Part shown: positions 47,248 through 56,170 of the stretch, in pieces
How the letters are laid out: each line of letters starts with the position of its first letter
How positions within the stretch are numbered: the stretch's first letter is position 1
The notes under the pieces: model-generated
Seen by the model: the letters and a program-made list of their open reading frames with translations, nothing else
Told to the model about the DNA's origin: nothing
Database searches by the model: none
Assembly: GCF_001612685.1 (NCBI RefSeq)
Contig: NZ_BDAY01000037.1
Span: 1-64,000, forward strand
DNA: 64,000 nt
Origin: Nocardia altamirensis NBRC 108246
Lineage (GTDB): Bacteria; Actinomycetota; Actinomycetes; Mycobacteriales; Mycobacteriaceae
Direction of reading: 5' to 3'
Made by a program: the position numbers and the translations under genes

Positions 47248-48951
47248 ATGGCGTCGAATCCGCTGAACCCCGCAGGTGATGTACCGGATACCGGAATTCC
47301 CAGTGCACTCTCGGCCGAGATGACGGTGGCCGAGCAGCACGACTGGCATCGAAACTATCTGCGCAGGCACCCGGTGTCCCGGCGCAACATCCTGCGCGGG
47401 GCCGCGGCCGCCGCGGCCGTCGCCGCGGTGGGCACCTCGCCGTTCGGACGGCGGGCGTACGCGCAAGACGCCCAGCTCGCGGTCGGCGGGCGGCATGTCG
47501 GGTTCGGTCCGGACGCGACGAGTCAGCTGCGGTTCGCGGCCCAGTTGTCCAGGCAGCCCGCGGGCACGAAGGTCTTTCTCGACCACGGTCCGACGCCTGC
47601 GCTCGGCGCGACGGTGGAGGCCGAGGTGCGCAACCTGCTCACGCAGCTGCCGAGCAGCGACGGCGGCGTGCTCGCGGCCGAGCAGTTCTACGCGCACGCG
47701 CCGGTGGACGGACTGCCGGGACGGGTGCCGCACTTCTACCGCTGGCGCACCGCCGACGGCTTCACCGGCGATATCCGATCCGCGTCCACCGCGATGCCGA
47801 CCGCACGGGCCGCGATCGTGCCGTTCCGGTTCACCATGATGGGCGATCAGGGCACCGACGAAACACCGCGGCTGCCAGCAGGTCTGGTGCCCGGTGACTA
47901 CGACGACAAGTACTACAAAGCCGACAACGATCCGAACGCACCGCACGCCACCAACGTGCTGCGCCAGATCGCCGCGGCCAAGCCGGATTTCCACATCCTG
48001 GCCGGCGACATCGCCTACGCGGATCCGTCCGGCGCGGGCAAGCCCGCCCAATTCGTCTCGCACGAAGGCAAACTCACGAGCGGCTTCGACAAATACAACC
48101 CGTACGTCTGGGATGTCTATTTCGGCGCGATCGAGGCCAGCGCCGCCGAGACGCCGTGGATGTTCGCGACGGGCAACCACGATATGGAGGCGACCTACGG
48201 GGCGCAGGGCTACGGCGGACACGTGGCGCGGCTCGACTTTCCCGGCAACGGGCCGACCGGCTGTCCGTCGGCGTATTCGTTCACCTACGGCAATGTCGCG
48301 GTGCTTTCGCTGGATGCCAACGATGTCTCGTATGAGATCGGCGCCAACACCGGGTATTCCGGTGGCGCCCAAACGGGTTGGGTGGAACGCACGCTTGCCG
48401 CCTACCGCGCGAACCCGAACATCGACTTCCTGGTCTGCTTCTTCCACCACTGCGCCTACTCGACGACCGAGGCGCACGCCAGCGATGGCGGGGTGCGCGA
48501 CGCGTGGGTGGCGCTGTTCGACCGCTACCAGGTGGATCTGGTGTTGCAGGGGCACAATCACGTGTTCGAGCGCACCGACCCGATCCGCGGCAATGCCGCA
48601 ACGAAGGTCGCGGGCGACAACTCGATCGTCTACCCGGAGACCGACGGCACCGTCTACTACACCGTCGGCGGCGGCGGTCGCCCGCGCTACGACTTCCAGC
48701 CCGGATCGCGGGAGTCCTACCGCGGCAACGAATTACCGGACACCACGGTGCCCGACAGCTACGTGTGGGAATCCGGCGGCGGCAAGCAGGGCGAGGCCGC
48801 GCCGTGGTCGCGGGTGCGGTTCCGCAACTATTCGTTCCTGCGCGTCGATGTCCGTCCCGGAATCTTCGCCAGCGAAATGGACGTGATCGCGGTCGACGAG
48901 TACGGCCGGGAATTCGACCGGGTCACCTATCGCCGTCAGGTCCGCGCCTGA
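47248..48951 (+). CDS. Tat-exported purple-acid-phosphatase-like metallophosphoesterase
   Basis: 567 residues. A twin-arginine signal 'SRRNILRGAAAAAAVAAVG' lies near residue 45, after a hydrophilic N-terminal extension, with cleavage close to 'RRAYAQDA'. A fibronectin-like N-domain leads to the metallophosphoesterase core. Its motifs are 'FRFTMMGDQGTDE' (GDxG), 'HILAGDIAYADPSG' (GDxxY), 'FATGNHDME' (GNHE-like), 'CFFHHCAYS' and 'LQGHNHVFERT' (GHxH), the five motifs of purple acid phosphatases. It should dephosphorylate esters outside the membrane. ATG 47248 is chosen; the ORF is longer but no ribosome site precedes it. Confidence 0.9.
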   Translation: MASNPLNPAGDVPDTGIPSALSAEMTVAEQHDWHRNYLRRHPVSRRNILRGAAAAAAVAAVGTSPFGRRAYAQDAQLAVGGRHVGFGPDATSQLRFAAQLSRQPAGTKVFLDHGPTPALGATVEAEVRNLLTQLPSSDGGVLAAEQFYAHAPVDGLPGRVPHFYRWRTADGFTGDIRSASTAMPTARAAIVPFRFTMMGDQGTDETPRLPAGLVPGDYDDKYYKADNDPNAPHATNVLRQIAAAKPDFHILAGDIAYADPSGAGKPAQFVSHEGKLTSGFDKYNPYVWDVYFGAIEASAAETPWMFATGNHDMEATYGAQGYGGHVARLDFPGNGPTGCPSAYSFTYGNVAVLSLDANDVSYEIGANTGYSGGAQTGWVERTLAAYRANPNIDFLVCFFHHCAYSTTEAHASDGGVRDAWVALFDRYQVDLVLQGHNHVFERTDPIRGNAATKVAGDNSIVYPETDGTVYYTVGGGGRPRYDFQPGSRESYRGNELPDTTVPDSYVWESGGGKQGEAAPWSRVRFRNYSFLRVDVRPGIFASEMDVIAVDEYGREFDRVTYRRQVRA

Positions 48952-48965
48952 GCGAAGCTCGCCGG

Positions 48966-49304
48966 TCACTTCCGCTTCGGCGGCAGTGACCGGGCGTACC
49001 CGACACCGCGCTCGATCCACTCCCGCAGCACCGTATCGTCGTCGGCCGCGTCGGCCGCGAGATACAGCCAGCCGACCATCTCCTTGCCGCCCATCACCAT
49101 CGGCTCCACCACATCGAGCTCGAGCAGCTTGCTGTTCTCCTTCGGATCGACCCGGACCAGCATGCCGCCGTTCCTGCTCGCCGCGACCGCCATATTGCCG
49201 CTGATCAGGAAGGCGAGGCCGCCGAACATCTTCCGCTCGCTCAACTCGGGGCCAGGGGTGATCATCAGCCGAATGCGATCGGCCAGTTCCTCGTCATATG
49301 CCAT
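48966..49304 (-). CDS. TfoX/Sxy N-terminal-domain protein
   Basis: 112 residues: 'MAYDEELADRIRLMI', then 'SERKMFGGLAFLISGNMAVA', the TfoX-N hallmark, then 'PMVMGGKEMVGWLYL'. The family name comes from competence regulators, but stand-alone domains like this occur widely and have no defined function. It is convergent with the phosphatase, separated by 14 bp, and 46 bp downstream of the esterase gene on the same strand. Confidence 0.87.
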   Translation of the reverse strand: MAYDEELADRIRLMITPGPELSERKMFGGLAFLISGNMAVAASRNGGMLVRVDPKENSKLLELDVVEPMVMGGKEMVGWLYLAADAADDDTVLREWIERGVGYARSLPPKRK

Positions 49305-49350
49305 AGCGGCATTGTCGTCCCAGACACCGACACATTCGGGCCGAACGCGC

Positions 49351-50328
49351 TCATGCCCCGATCGCGCCTGCGAACACCGGCCAGGAATTGTGCACGTCGT
49401 CCTGCCAGTAGGTCCAGGCATGGGTGCCGGCCGGGCGCAGGTTCGCGGTGACCGGAATGCCGAGCGCGCGCAGGCGATCGATGAACGGCCGAGTGCAGCC
49501 GCTGACAAACGTCTCCATGGCACCGCCGACCACCACCCGGTCGACCAGCCGCGCGGGGTTGCCGTCGACGCCGGGGTCGCTGATGTCGTCGTGTTCGCCG
49601 GGGGCGCCGGTGCCCGCCGACACGTAGAGGGCCAGCCCGCGCAGGCGCTCCGCCTGCACCATCGGGTCGTGTTCGATCCAGGCCGGATTGTCCGGTGCGC
49701 CCCACATGTTCGCCACATTCGCACCGAACACAGCCAGCTGCGAGGTGACCATCGCCTGAGCGACCGCGTCACTGGTGCGCGGGCAGCCGCTGAAGGCGCC
49801 GACCGCCTGATACATGCCGGGCGCGCTGATCGCCAGGTTCAATGCTGAGGTCGCCGACATCGACAGTCCCGCAACAGCATTGCGTCCGGTGCTGGCGAAC
49901 CTGTCCGCGAGCAGCGGCGGCAGCTCCCTGGTCAGGAACGTCGTCCACTGGTTGCGGCCGAGCGCGGCGTCGTCGTGCAGCCAGTCGGTGTAATAGCTGG
50001 CCCGCCCGCCCATCGGGACGATCACGTTGACGTTCTTGTCCGCGAAGAACGCCGCGACATCGGTGCGACGCGGCCACGGTCCGCCGTCCTCGCCGCCGTC
50101 GACCGCGTTGAGTAGATACAGCGTCGGCGCACCGGCGCCGGGATGCGACATCCACAGGGTGATGGGCTTGTTCATCGCCGCCGAGTGCACGACGACCTCC
50201 AGTTGCCGCCCGCCTAGCGGCCGCACGTCGAGGATGCGGGAGTCGGGGTCCGCGACGGCCGTCGGGGCCGGAACGAGCGCGGCGACCACCGCGAGAACAG
50301 GGACCAGGCATCGCTTCAGCCGGCGCAT
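49351..50328 (-). CDS. Secreted antigen-85-like esterase/mycolyltransferase-family hydrolase
   Basis: 325 residues. Signal peptide ('CLVPVLAVVAALVPAPTAVADP', cleavage near 27). The alpha/beta hydrolase shows 'PTLYLLNAVDGGEDGGPW', 'NVIVPMGGRASYYTDW' as in the antigen-85/esterase-D group, the nucleophile in 'VAGLSMSATSAL' (GxSxS variant), and the catalytic His in 'PAGTHAWTYWQDDVHNSW'. Members transfer mycolic acids to trehalose or arabinogalactan, or act as simple esterases; substrate unresolved. Its stop precedes a TfoX-N gene. It lies just downstream of the NRPS operon but a functional link is unproven. Confidence 0.87.
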   Translation of the reverse strand: MRRLKRCLVPVLAVVAALVPAPTAVADPDSRILDVRPLGGRQLEVVVHSAAMNKPITLWMSHPGAGAPTLYLLNAVDGGEDGGPWPRRTDVAAFFADKNVNVIVPMGGRASYYTDWLHDDAALGRNQWTTFLTRELPPLLADRFASTGRNAVAGLSMSATSALNLAISAPGMYQAVGAFSGCPRTSDAVAQAMVTSQLAVFGANVANMWGAPDNPAWIEHDPMVQAERLRGLALYVSAGTGAPGEHDDISDPGVDGNPARLVDRVVVGGAMETFVSGCTRPFIDRLRALGIPVTANLRPAGTHAWTYWQDDVHNSWPVFAGAIGA

Positions 50329-50368
50329 GGAATCGAGTATCTATCAGGGCCGCGACGGCGCCCCGCAT

Positions 50369-51064
50369 TCATCGGGCGTGTTCGCCCACCGAATGAATGC
50401 GCAGGTCGGTAATGGCATCGCCGGGCACCTCGGCCAGCTGCAGTCGCTCAGCAATCAGCCAGCGCAGCCGCACCGGCAGATCGGGCGCGACGTGCGTCAG
50501 GTAGGCGTAGAGCCACTCCGCACGCTCGACAACGAAGGGGAAGTCGGTGGTCGTCATCGTGCGGATCACCAGCATCGGCAGCGGGGCGTCGAGGGGACGA
50601 AAGTCCTTGTTCCACAAGCCGGAGATGCCGCAGCCCGGATAGAACTGGCCGAGCATGCGCCCCTGCGCGACGACGGCCGACTTGCGGTTCAGGTGTGCGG
50701 TGTCGACCCGCTCGTAGCGGGTGAGGCCGGGAAAGACGGTGACTGCGGCCATGATTCGGGCATCATGGCCCGTGGACATGGCGCGGTGGAACTCGAAGGC
50801 GTCGTCCACCGCCGCCGTCATGGTGTCGACGGCGATGTCGTCGCCAGGCACCACGGCGACCCACAGGGTGTGCCGCGATATCGCACGGCGGACGAAGGGA
50901 CACACCGGTCCGTCGCGACCAAGCCGCGGATCGGGTCGCACCAGCTGGTCACCGAAATAGTGAAGCAACGTGGCGGCGTCCGGATTTCGCCGCGCCCACG
51001 CCTCCGGGTCGTCGTAGACATTGCCCCACTCGAACCCGGTGCGCGCACCGACATGGGTGCGCAT
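50369..51064 (-). CDS. NRPS-linked uncharacterised protein (DUF6875-like)
   Basis: 231 residues, starting at an ATG 11 bp after the NRPS stop with GGGG before it. 'GPVCPFVRRAISRHTLWVAVVPG' (about 53-75) holds a Cys-Pro-Phe motif, 'YPGCGISGLWNKDFRPLDAP' a second Cys region, and 'PMLVIRTMTTTDFPFV' a core strand. From memory this resembles DUF6875, a family seen beside NRPS and natural-product genes; no activity is known. The tight spacing makes co-expression with the NRPS nearly certain. Two conserved Cys-containing patches suggest a redox or metal site. Confidence 0.7.
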   Translation of the reverse strand: MRTHVGARTGFEWGNVYDDPEAWARRNPDAATLLHYFGDQLVRPDPRLGRDGPVCPFVRRAISRHTLWVAVVPGDDIAVDTMTAAVDDAFEFHRAMSTGHDARIMAAVTVFPGLTRYERVDTAHLNRKSAVVAQGRMLGQFYPGCGISGLWNKDFRPLDAPLPMLVIRTMTTTDFPFVVERAEWLYAYLTHVAPDLPVRLRWLIAERLQLAEVPGDAITDLRIHSVGEHAR

Positions 51065-51075
51065 CCCCGTGCCGC

Positions 51076-54000
51076 TCAGTGCTCGCTCCGCGCAAGCCCG
51101 TGCGGCACCTCCGTGCACACAGCGCGCTCTGCGCCGACGGCGATCCGTTCGAGATGCCTGGCCAGGATCGGGCCGATCACCTCGACCACAGCGGTATTGG
51201 TGAGCTGGGCGTGCGTCGCCACCACCTGATGTTCGATGAGGTCGCCGGTGATGAACGGCCGCCAGATATCGGCGCCGAGCAGCTCGGTCACGCCGCGGGT
51301 CGCCGAAAAGTACAGCAGGTCACCGTCGAAGACGCCGGGGCGATAGCCGTGCGAGAGCGCGACCCCGTCGACGTAGCCGCGGTGCAGCCGCTCGAGCTGC
51401 GCGACCGACAGCCCGGTGCCGAATGACGCACCGGCGGCGGCCAGTTCGGCGGCGGCCTCGGCGGCGGTCACCTCGGGAGCCGCGTCGGCGTCGTCCGGTT
51501 CGTCACCGAGCAAGTGGGTCAACAGATCTCGCATCCTCGGCACCGGCGGCGGAGCCGCATCCTCTGGGATGACGACGCTGTCCAGCATGGTCAGCGCGGC
51601 AACAGCAGCACCGTGGGCCCGCAGCCGCACCGCAATCGCGTGCGCGATCTGCCCGCCGAGCGACCAACCGAGCAGGTGGTACGGCCCCTCGGGCTGCACA
51701 CGGACCATCGCGTCCACGTAGCTGTCGGCGAGTTCATCGATGGTGCCGATCGCATCGACGTCGCCGGTCAACGACGGCGCCTGCAGGCCGTAGACCGGGC
51801 GGTCGGTGACGTACCTGGCCAGCCCCGCATAGCACCAGGCCAGCGGCACCGCGGAATGCACGCAGAACAGCGGCGGACGAGTTCCCTTGGTGCGCAACGT
51901 GAGCAGTACCCCGAGCGCGTCATCGGTGGTTTCCGCGCCGTCGTACCCGGCGATGCGATCGGCCAGTGCCTCGACCGTCGGCGCCGTGTAGAGCCAGCGC
52001 ACCGTCACCGGAACGTCGGTCGCGGCGGCCAACTCGGCCGAGACCGTCACGCCGAGCAGGGAATTCCCGCCGAGCTCGAAGAAGTCATCGTCCAGGCCGA
52101 CAGTGGTTCGCCCCGTTGCCTTCTCGAAGCATTCGGCAACCAACCGGTGCATCGGGGTCGTCGGCGCGCGGTACGAGCGCCGCGGCGCCATCGGCGGCGG
52201 CAGCGCAGCACGGTCGAGTTTCCCGTTGCCGGACACCGGCAATCGGTCCAGCTCGATCAGCGCCGACGGCACCAACGCCGCGGGCAGGGTGGCGCGCAGT
52301 CGGCGCAGCGTCTCGGCAGGCTCGAACCGAACACCGCGCGCCGCGACCACATAGCCGACCAACCTGGCCTCCGGCCGTCCGTGATCGGCGACGGTGACCA
52401 CCGCGTGCTCGACCTCCGGCCCCGCACGCAATGCCGACTCGATCTCGGCCGGCTCGATCCGCCGTCCGCGCAGCTCGACCTGATCGTCGGCGCGGCCGAG
52501 GAATTCGAACGCACCATCCGGGCTCGCGCTGACCAGATCGCCGGTGCGATACAGCCGGTGGCCGATGCCGAACGGGTCGGCGATGAACCGCACGGCGGTG
52601 CCGACCGGATTCCGCAGATAGCCGTCGGCCACACCGAGCCCGCCCAGGTAGAGCTCACCCCTGGCACCGGGCGGGATTCGCCTCAGGCGCGAATCGAACA
52701 CCACCGCACGCACTCCGGGCAAGGCGGCGCCGATGGTAACCGGCTCACCGGACACCATCGCCGCGGTTTGTGTTGCCATGACAGTAGTTTCGGTCGGCCC
52801 GTACCCGTTGAACAGTCGCAGGTGCGGCGCCCATACCCGCACCAGCTCCGCGGGGCAGGCCTCCCCGCCGACGACGACCGCCCGCAGCGCGGGCACCTCC
52901 GCTGGCGACAGCGTCGCGAGCACCGCAGGCGTGGTGAGGAAATGGGTGCTGCCGCTGTCGACGATGAGTTGTGCCAGCGCGCCGCCCGCGACCACCGACG
53001 GCGGTTCGACGACCAGACAGGCGCCCGCCGCGAAGCAGGCGAGCAGCTCGAGCAGGTGCGCGTCGAACGACGGTGCGTGCGCGTGCAGGACTACCGAGTC
53101 CTGGCCTACCCCATAGTGTTCGGTGATGTAGTCGGTCAGTGCCCCGAGTCCGCGATGCGTGACGAGCACGCCTTTCGGGATGCCGGTGGTGCCCGAGGTG
53201 TAGATCAGATACGCAGCGTGACCCGGCCGCAGCGCGCGCGGCCGCTCCTCGTCATCGATCGCGGTGTCCGGTCGGCGCTCGACCTCCGCACGTACCCGCG
53301 CGTCGTCGAGTGCGAGCCAGTTGGTGCCGCACGGTAGGCCGTCTCGGACCGCGGCGACCGTAAGCCCTTGCCGTGCCGCGGTATCCGCGATCACCGTCGC
53401 GATCCGCTCGGCCGGATCGGCCGGGTCGACCGGCGCGAAGCAGGCCCCAGCCTTCGCGACCGCCCACAGGGCGAGCACCGACTCGAGCGAGCGCGGCACC
53501 GCGACAACGACGAATTCGCCGGGCCGCGCACCACCTGCCATCAGTTCACGAGCCCACCGCGACGATGCCTCGTCCAGCTCGCGATACGTCATGGTGCGGT
53601 GGCCGTCTCGGACCGCGACCGCGTCGGGGCGCAGGCCGGACCGGAGTAGGTCGGGCAGCACCCGGATGGGGCCTGCAGGCTCGTCGACCACCGGAGTGGG
53701 CGGCGTGAGGTGCAGAGCCGGTATCGGACAGTCGGATTCGACCGCGAGGAAGCCACCGAGATAGTCGAGGAACATCCGGTGGTGCCAGGCGACCAGGTCG
53801 CCGCGGTAGCGCGCCGGATTGGCATGGAAGTCGATGCTGATCGACCGCTCGTCCGGGCCTGCCTGATAGCCGTTCACCAGCAGGTCCTCCACCGGACCGA
53901 GCGAAAGCAGCCGCACCTGCCCGGCCAGCGCGCCGAGCCGGAACGGCTCGGTGAACCCGAGCACGTTGACCACCGGCCCGAATCCGCCACGCACCACATG

Positions 54001-55230
54001 CTGTTGGCCGCGATCGCGCTGCATGTCCTCGGACCGGTAGCGCTGATGCCGCAGTGCGCCGATCACCGCCGAGCGCACCTGCGCGATGGCCGCACCGACG
54101 GTGCCGGTGTCGAGACCGGTCAGCCGCAGCGGCACCACATTCGACATCGACCCGGCCGACCGGCGCAGCGCAGCGGTGGGCCTGGCGGTGACCGGCAGGG
54201 TCAGGGTGACCTCGGCACTACCCGTCATCCTGGCCAGGTAGCAGGCGAAGGCCGCCACCGCCAGCTCCGGGAAGGTCGCGCCGTGCCTGGTGCGGGCGCC
54301 CGCGAGCAGTTCCGCCGTCGCGGCGTCCAGCGTTGCGGTCACCCGATGCGGCCGTGGCTCCGGTGCGACAGGCCGACCGGCCAGCGCGACCGGTTCCTCG
54401 AACGTGGCGAGTTGTGCGCGCCAGTAGTCACGATCGGCCGCGGCACGGGCCGAATCCTGGTAATTGCGTTCATCTTCGAGCAGCTCCGGCACCGAGAGCA
54501 CCCGGCTGACCGAACCACGTTTTACCGCAGCACTATTCACCACCGCGCTGTCGTCGGTGATGGTGCTGACCGAACCCGTTGACGGTCGCAGTGATTCGTT
54601 GCCGATGACCGGGGCTGAGCGTGCCAGCACGCGCGCGTTCTGCCCGCCTGTCCGCCTGGGGCCACGATCGACCAGCAACCGCTCCCCCAGGGATGAACGG
54701 CTGCCTGCACCGTCAATCCCTTGCACCGCAGCAACTTCCGACCGATAGAGCTCCCCCGTGCGGCGCAACAGCGCCGCCGCGCCCATGCCGTCGAGCACGA
54801 TGTGATGACTGCGCAGATAGAGCAGGTGCCGATCCGGCGCTACCTGGAACACCGTCGCCACCGTGAGCTGATCGGTGAGCGGATCCAACGGCGACCCGTA
54901 GTCGCGTTCCATCCGCGCCAGCGCGGCGGCGATCGGCTCCGCCTCCCCGGTCAGATCGACAGAGTGGATCGGCAGTTCCGCTGCGGCATCGACGTACTGG
55001 CGCGGACATCCGTCGACCAGACGAAACCGCACCAGCGGCGACTCCAGCTCACGCGCCGCACACCGGGCGGAGCGCGACATCAACCCGGTGTCGAGCGGCC
55101 CGACCAGATCCAGGTACATCGCCACCGTGATCGGCACCGCAGGCTGCAATTGCTGCGCCACCCACCAGCGCAGCTGCGCCGTCGACAGGGGATGCGTCCC
55201 CGGCACTGCGGCGTCGGCTCCGGTCAACAC
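51076..55230 (-). CDS. Single-module NRPS: condensation - adenylation - carrier - thioesterase
   Basis: 1384 residues. Condensation domain about 10-470 with 'YLRSHHIVLDGMGAA' (HHxxxDG at 142-148). Adenylation domain about 500-1000: 'RELDEASSRWARELMAGG', 'YLIYTSGTTGIPKGVLVTHR' (A3), 'FNGYGPTETTVMATQ' (A5), 'LYRTGDLV' (A7), 'NGKLDRAALPPP' (A10). Carrier domain with 'FFELGGNSLLGVTV' (phosphopantetheine Ser). Type I thioesterase with 'LLGWSLGGQIAHAI' (GxSxG). By GrsA alignment the specificity pocket reads roughly D-A-L-T-V-G-V-M, not a code I recognise. About 55 extra residues rich in Ser/Val sit in the C domain around 175-245. The start is GTG 55230 (or TTG 55227) after GGGAGGC. No other module, MbtH or sfp gene is near. 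Confidence 0.92.
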   Translation of the reverse strand: MLTGADAAVPGTHPLSTAQLRWWVAQQLQPAVPITVAMYLDLVGPLDTGLMSRSARCAARELESPLVRFRLVDGCPRQYVDAAAELPIHSVDLTGEAEPIAAALARMERDYGSPLDPLTDQLTVATVFQVAPDRHLLYLRSHHIVLDGMGAAALLRRTGELYRSEVAAVQGIDGAGSRSSLGERLLVDRGPRRTGGQNARVLARSAPVIGNESLRPSTGSVSTITDDSAVVNSAAVKRGSVSRVLSVPELLEDERNYQDSARAAADRDYWRAQLATFEEPVALAGRPVAPEPRPHRVTATLDAATAELLAGARTRHGATFPELAVAAFACYLARMTGSAEVTLTLPVTARPTAALRRSAGSMSNVVPLRLTGLDTGTVGAAIAQVRSAVIGALRHQRYRSEDMQRDRGQQHVVRGGFGPVVNVLGFTEPFRLGALAGQVRLLSLGPVEDLLVNGYQAGPDERSISIDFHANPARYRGDLVAWHHRMFLDYLGGFLAVESDCPIPALHLTPPTPVVDEPAGPIRVLPDLLRSGLRPDAVAVRDGHRTMTYRELDEASSRWARELMAGGARPGEFVVVAVPRSLESVLALWAVAKAGACFAPVDPADPAERIATVIADTAARQGLTVAAVRDGLPCGTNWLALDDARVRAEVERRPDTAIDDEERPRALRPGHAAYLIYTSGTTGIPKGVLVTHRGLGALTDYITEHYGVGQDSVVLHAHAPSFDAHLLELLACFAAGACLVVEPPSVVAGGALAQLIVDSGSTHFLTTPAVLATLSPAEVPALRAVVVGGEACPAELVRVWAPHLRLFNGYGPTETTVMATQTAAMVSGEPVTIGAALPGVRAVVFDSRLRRIPPGARGELYLGGLGVADGYLRNPVGTAVRFIADPFGIGHRLYRTGDLVSASPDGAFEFLGRADDQVELRGRRIEPAEIESALRAGPEVEHAVVTVADHGRPEARLVGYVVAARGVRFEPAETLRRLRATLPAALVPSALIELDRLPVSGNGKLDRAALPPPMAPRRSYRAPTTPMHRLVAECFEKATGRTTVGLDDDFFELGGNSLLGVTVSAELAAATDVPVTVRWLYTAPTVEALADRIAGYDGAETTDDALGVLLTLRTKGTRPPLFCVHSAVPLAWCYAGLARYVTDRPVYGLQAPSLTGDVDAIGTIDELADSYVDAMVRVQPEGPYHLLGWSLGGQIAHAIAVRLRAHGAAVAALTMLDSVVIPEDAAPPPVPRMRDLLTHLLGDEPDDADAAPEVTAAEAAAELAAAGASFGTGLSVAQLERLHRGYVDGVALSHGYRPGVFDGDLLYFSATRGVTELLGADIWRPFITGDLIEHQVVATHAQLTNTAVVEVIGPILARHLERIAVGAERAVCTEVPHGLARSEH

Positions 55231-55411
55231 GCCTCCCTCGAATTCGGAAAGCCACCGCTGATTCGTCCTCGAGCAAACTTACGGCATCCATGCATCGACC
55301 AGCCGTTATTCCAGCATGATCGGCGCGTGCGGCCGCACGTGTCTGCGGAGATCACCGCCAGGCAAGCCCCAACCCCGGTGTGAAATCGACCATTTTCACG
55401 GTCGGGACGGC

Positions 55412-56170
55412 TCAGCGGGCGCGGAGCTGCACCAGTTCGCGCGCCGCAGTGCGATAGCGGTCGACGATGAGCCGAACCACCGCAGGGTGGACGCCGATGG
55501 GTTCGGCGACGCCGTCGGCGCCTGCTTCGTGTAGGCGTTGGTGGAACAGACCGTGCGCCAGCAGGTAGGAGGCGATGAAGACCCGCTCCGAGCCGGAACG
55601 ACGAAGGGCAGCAACGACTTCGGGAACCCGAGGGGTGCCGGTGGCGATGTAGGCCAGGTGCACCGTTGCACGCAGGTGCTCGGTGAGCATGGCGGCGGCG
55701 CGGCGGACGTCCTGGCGCGCACGGGCATCCGAGGAGCCGGCGGCAGCGAGGACGACGGTGTCGCCGGGACGCCAGCCCGCGGCACGCAGCCGCATGGTCA
55801 TGATGCGCGCCAGCGCGGGGTCCGGCCCCATCGCGGGCGTGACCGCAACGGTGGGGTGCGCGCTCTCCGCCACTTCGCGTGGCACGTCCTGGTAGACGTG
55901 ATAACCCGACGCCAAGAAGGCCGGAACCACCACGGCGGGAACGGAATTCCCGACCGCATCGGTCAGGTCGCGCAGCACCTCGGCGGGGGAAGGACCCAGC
56001 ACGTCGACGAAAGCGGTTCGGACGGGCGGCAATTCAGGTGACTCGGCGTCGCGCCCCGAAATCGCGACGCCGAGCTCCCTGTGCACCGCCTCGGCGAGCG
56101 CGGCGATCATCTGGACGCCCCTGGTGCTCCTGGTGCCGTGCGCAACCAGCACCAGGGCGGGAGCCGTCAC
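55412..56170 (-). CDS. CbiX/SirB-like sirohydrochlorin chelatase-type protein
   Basis: 252 residues from GTG, overlapping the previous gene's stop (GTGA). The N-terminal 'PALVLVAHGTRSTRG' carries the metal-chelatase His, and 'VVVPAFLASGYHVYQDVPRE' the second His. A second half 'TVVLAAAGSSDARARQDVR' repeats the fold, giving the two-domain layout of actinobacterial CbiX-type chelatases (Rv0259c-like). It would insert Fe2+ (siroheme) or another metal into sirohydrochlorin. Location at the end of the nir operon indicates siroheme supply for NirB. Confidence 0.88.
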   Translation of the reverse strand: MTAPALVLVAHGTRSTRGVQMIAALAEAVHRELGVAISGRDAESPELPPVRTAFVDVLGPSPAEVLRDLTDAVGNSVPAVVVPAFLASGYHVYQDVPREVAESAHPTVAVTPAMGPDPALARIMTMRLRAAGWRPGDTVVLAAAGSSDARARQDVRRAAAMLTEHLRATVHLAYIATGTPRVPEVVAALRRSGSERVFIASYLLAHGLFHQRLHEAGADGVAEPIGVHPAVVRLIVDRYRTAARELVQLRAR

